Below are positions 63,071-64,000 of a stretch of DNA of 64,000 nt, piece by piece. Under the pieces are notes generated by a model that had not been told where the DNA came from, ran no database searches, and saw only the letters and a program-made list of their open reading frames with translations. The number at the start of each line of letters is the position of its first letter. Positions within the stretch are counted from its first letter, which is position 1. Position numbers and translations under genes: made by a program. The DNA comes from Camarhynchus parvulus (Eukaryota; Chordata; Aves; Passeriformes; Thraupidae), in contig NC_044572.1 of the NCBI RefSeq assembly GCF_901933205.1, forward strand, positions 74,893,465-74,957,464, in the 5' to 3' direction.

Positions 63071-63704
63071 TGTGGTGTAAGTCCAGCCAGCAGCCCAGCC
63101 CTGCACATCCACTTGCTCACTCTCCACAGTCAGGCTGGGGAGGAGAATGAGAAGGGTAGAAGTGAGAAAATTCTTGGATTGAGTTTAATCCAAGTTTAAT
63201 AGGGAAAGTTTAATAGGAAATAGTTTAATAGGGAAAGCAAAAGTTGTGCACTCAAGCATACCAAAGCTAGGAACTCATTTACCACTTCCCAATTCCTTCT
63301 CCACTTCCCATGTGCAGGCAGGTGTTCACCCATCTCCAGGACAGCAGGGCTCCATCACATGTAACAGGGACTTGAAAGACAAATGGCATCACTTGGTAAA
63401 TCCTCTGCTTCCTTCTTCTTCCCCAAACATGAAATCCTGAGTGTGGTGCCATGGATGGGATGTTCCTTTGGTCAGCTGGGGTCAGCTGTCCTGACTCTGT
63501 CTCCTGACAGTTCCTTGTTCACCCCCAGCCTCCTCACTGTTGGGGCAGAGTCAGAAGCAGAGCAGACCTTGATGCTGAGCAAGCACAGCTGAGCAAGAAA
63601 TAAACATCCCAATGTTATCAGTGCCATTTTCAGCACAAATCTAAGACATAATCCCATACTAGCTACTGTGAACATAATTGATTCTGCCCCAACTGAAATC
63701 ATCA
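63071..63704 (-). mobile_element. ERV solo LTR on the minus strand (passerine ERVL-like)
   Basis: Read on the minus strand, the segment starts near TTTCAGTTGGGGCAGAATC, passes ACAGTAGCTAGTATGGGATT and CATTGGGATGTTTATTTC, and ends with GGCTGGACTTACACCACA, matching the order of blocks in a common songbird ERV LTR that ends in a TTAAACCACA-like motif. On the + strand it begins TG (63071) and ends CA (63704), giving about 634 bp. No clear target-site duplication is visible. The sequence 63194-63237 has three diverged GTTTAATAGG units. The frames of 64-77 codons over it are translations of LTR sequence, not genes. Confidence 0.8.
63194..63237. repeat. Triplicated GTTTAATAGGGAAA unit inside LTR
   Basis: Units start at 63194, 63208 and 63223 and are 14-15 bp long, the middle one having GGAAATA in place of GGGAAA. 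The family as I remember it has a single such block here, so this copy or its subfamily is locally expanded. Confidence 0.8.
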
Positions 63705-64000
63705 AAGCAACTTACCTTCTTACAAGGTCCAACTTACAACAGTCCAACCATGGGAAACCTTTTATCTTGTGCTATGGAGAAAACATAAGGATAAGATGAA
63801 GTGAATTTATTAGTCACTCAAAGTCACACTGCTGTATGTCTTGGTTTGAAGTTTTTAGCAGCAAATATCCCGAAAAGCAGCATGGGCACAATTTTTGGAG
63901 GCTATTAGTATACTTCCCCTTCTCTTCATAAGGACTTTCAATCTTACATGATAGTTGTGTGCCCAGGAAAGGAAAATATATTCTTGTTAGTTCTCTCTGC
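63705..64000. other. Window edge, no gene recognised
   Basis: This is unique sequence after the LTR; nothing recognisable is seen in it. Confidence 0.6.

Noticed and set aside
1..64000. tRNA, rRNA, CRISPR arrays, operons or bacterial-type signals
   Set aside because: No cloverleaf with A and B boxes, rRNA-like block or regularly spaced repeat array was seen; the sequence is vertebrate nuclear in character.

Overview
This window looks like AT-rich, non-coding avian nuclear DNA, most likely intergenic or intronic sequence from a songbird. I recognise no host protein-coding gene, rRNA, tRNA or CRISPR array. The bird assignment rests on the mobile elements: several CR1 LINE fragments, two with degraded reverse-transcriptase (RT) motifs and two with CR1-like 3' tails, and LTRs that match passerine endogenous retrovirus (ERV) families I know from memory. 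No database search was possible. The open reading frames are short (longest 135 codons), carry no recognisable domain outside the CR1 copies, and fit chance.

Layout. 1-6769: unique AT-rich sequence. 6770-7185: degraded ERV-type LTR (+). 9506-9636 and 10676-10807: two diverged copies of one unidentified repeat in the same orientation. 10985-12262: old CR1 fragment (+). 12263-20339: unique sequence with a 25-bp palindrome and dinucleotide repeats. 20340-20866: ERVL-type LTR (+). 21664-21701: perfect hairpin. 21860-23303: the best-preserved CR1 copy (+). 26800-27440: very old CR1/L3-type LINE relic (-). 27441-42757: the longest stretch without an identified element, including 5.6 kb (35980-41614) with no reading frame of 60 or more codons and several transcription-factor-like motif clusters. 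42758-43148: solo ERVK-type LTR (+), TG...CA ends, near-perfect 6-bp target-site duplication. 44845-45305: 3' end of a CR1 (+). 45306-63070: unique sequence with short tandem duplications, G/T-rich tracts and, at 58364-58620, a CpG-rich patch with a TATA-like box and a strong splice-donor match, the best candidate for a promoter or first exon. 63071-63704: ERV solo LTR (-).

No genes are seen working together and no operon-like organisation exists. I found no convincing new biological system. The points most worth a second look are the unidentified repeat pair near 9.5/10.7 kb, the CpG-rich candidate exon at 58.4-58.6 kb, the 15-bp perfect hairpin at 21.67 kb and the reading-frame desert at 36-41.6 kb. 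Orientation evidence about a possible host gene is contradictory: G/T-rich tracts lie on the + strand, as expected inside a +-transcribed unit, whereas most retroelements are also +, the opposite of the usual intronic bias.
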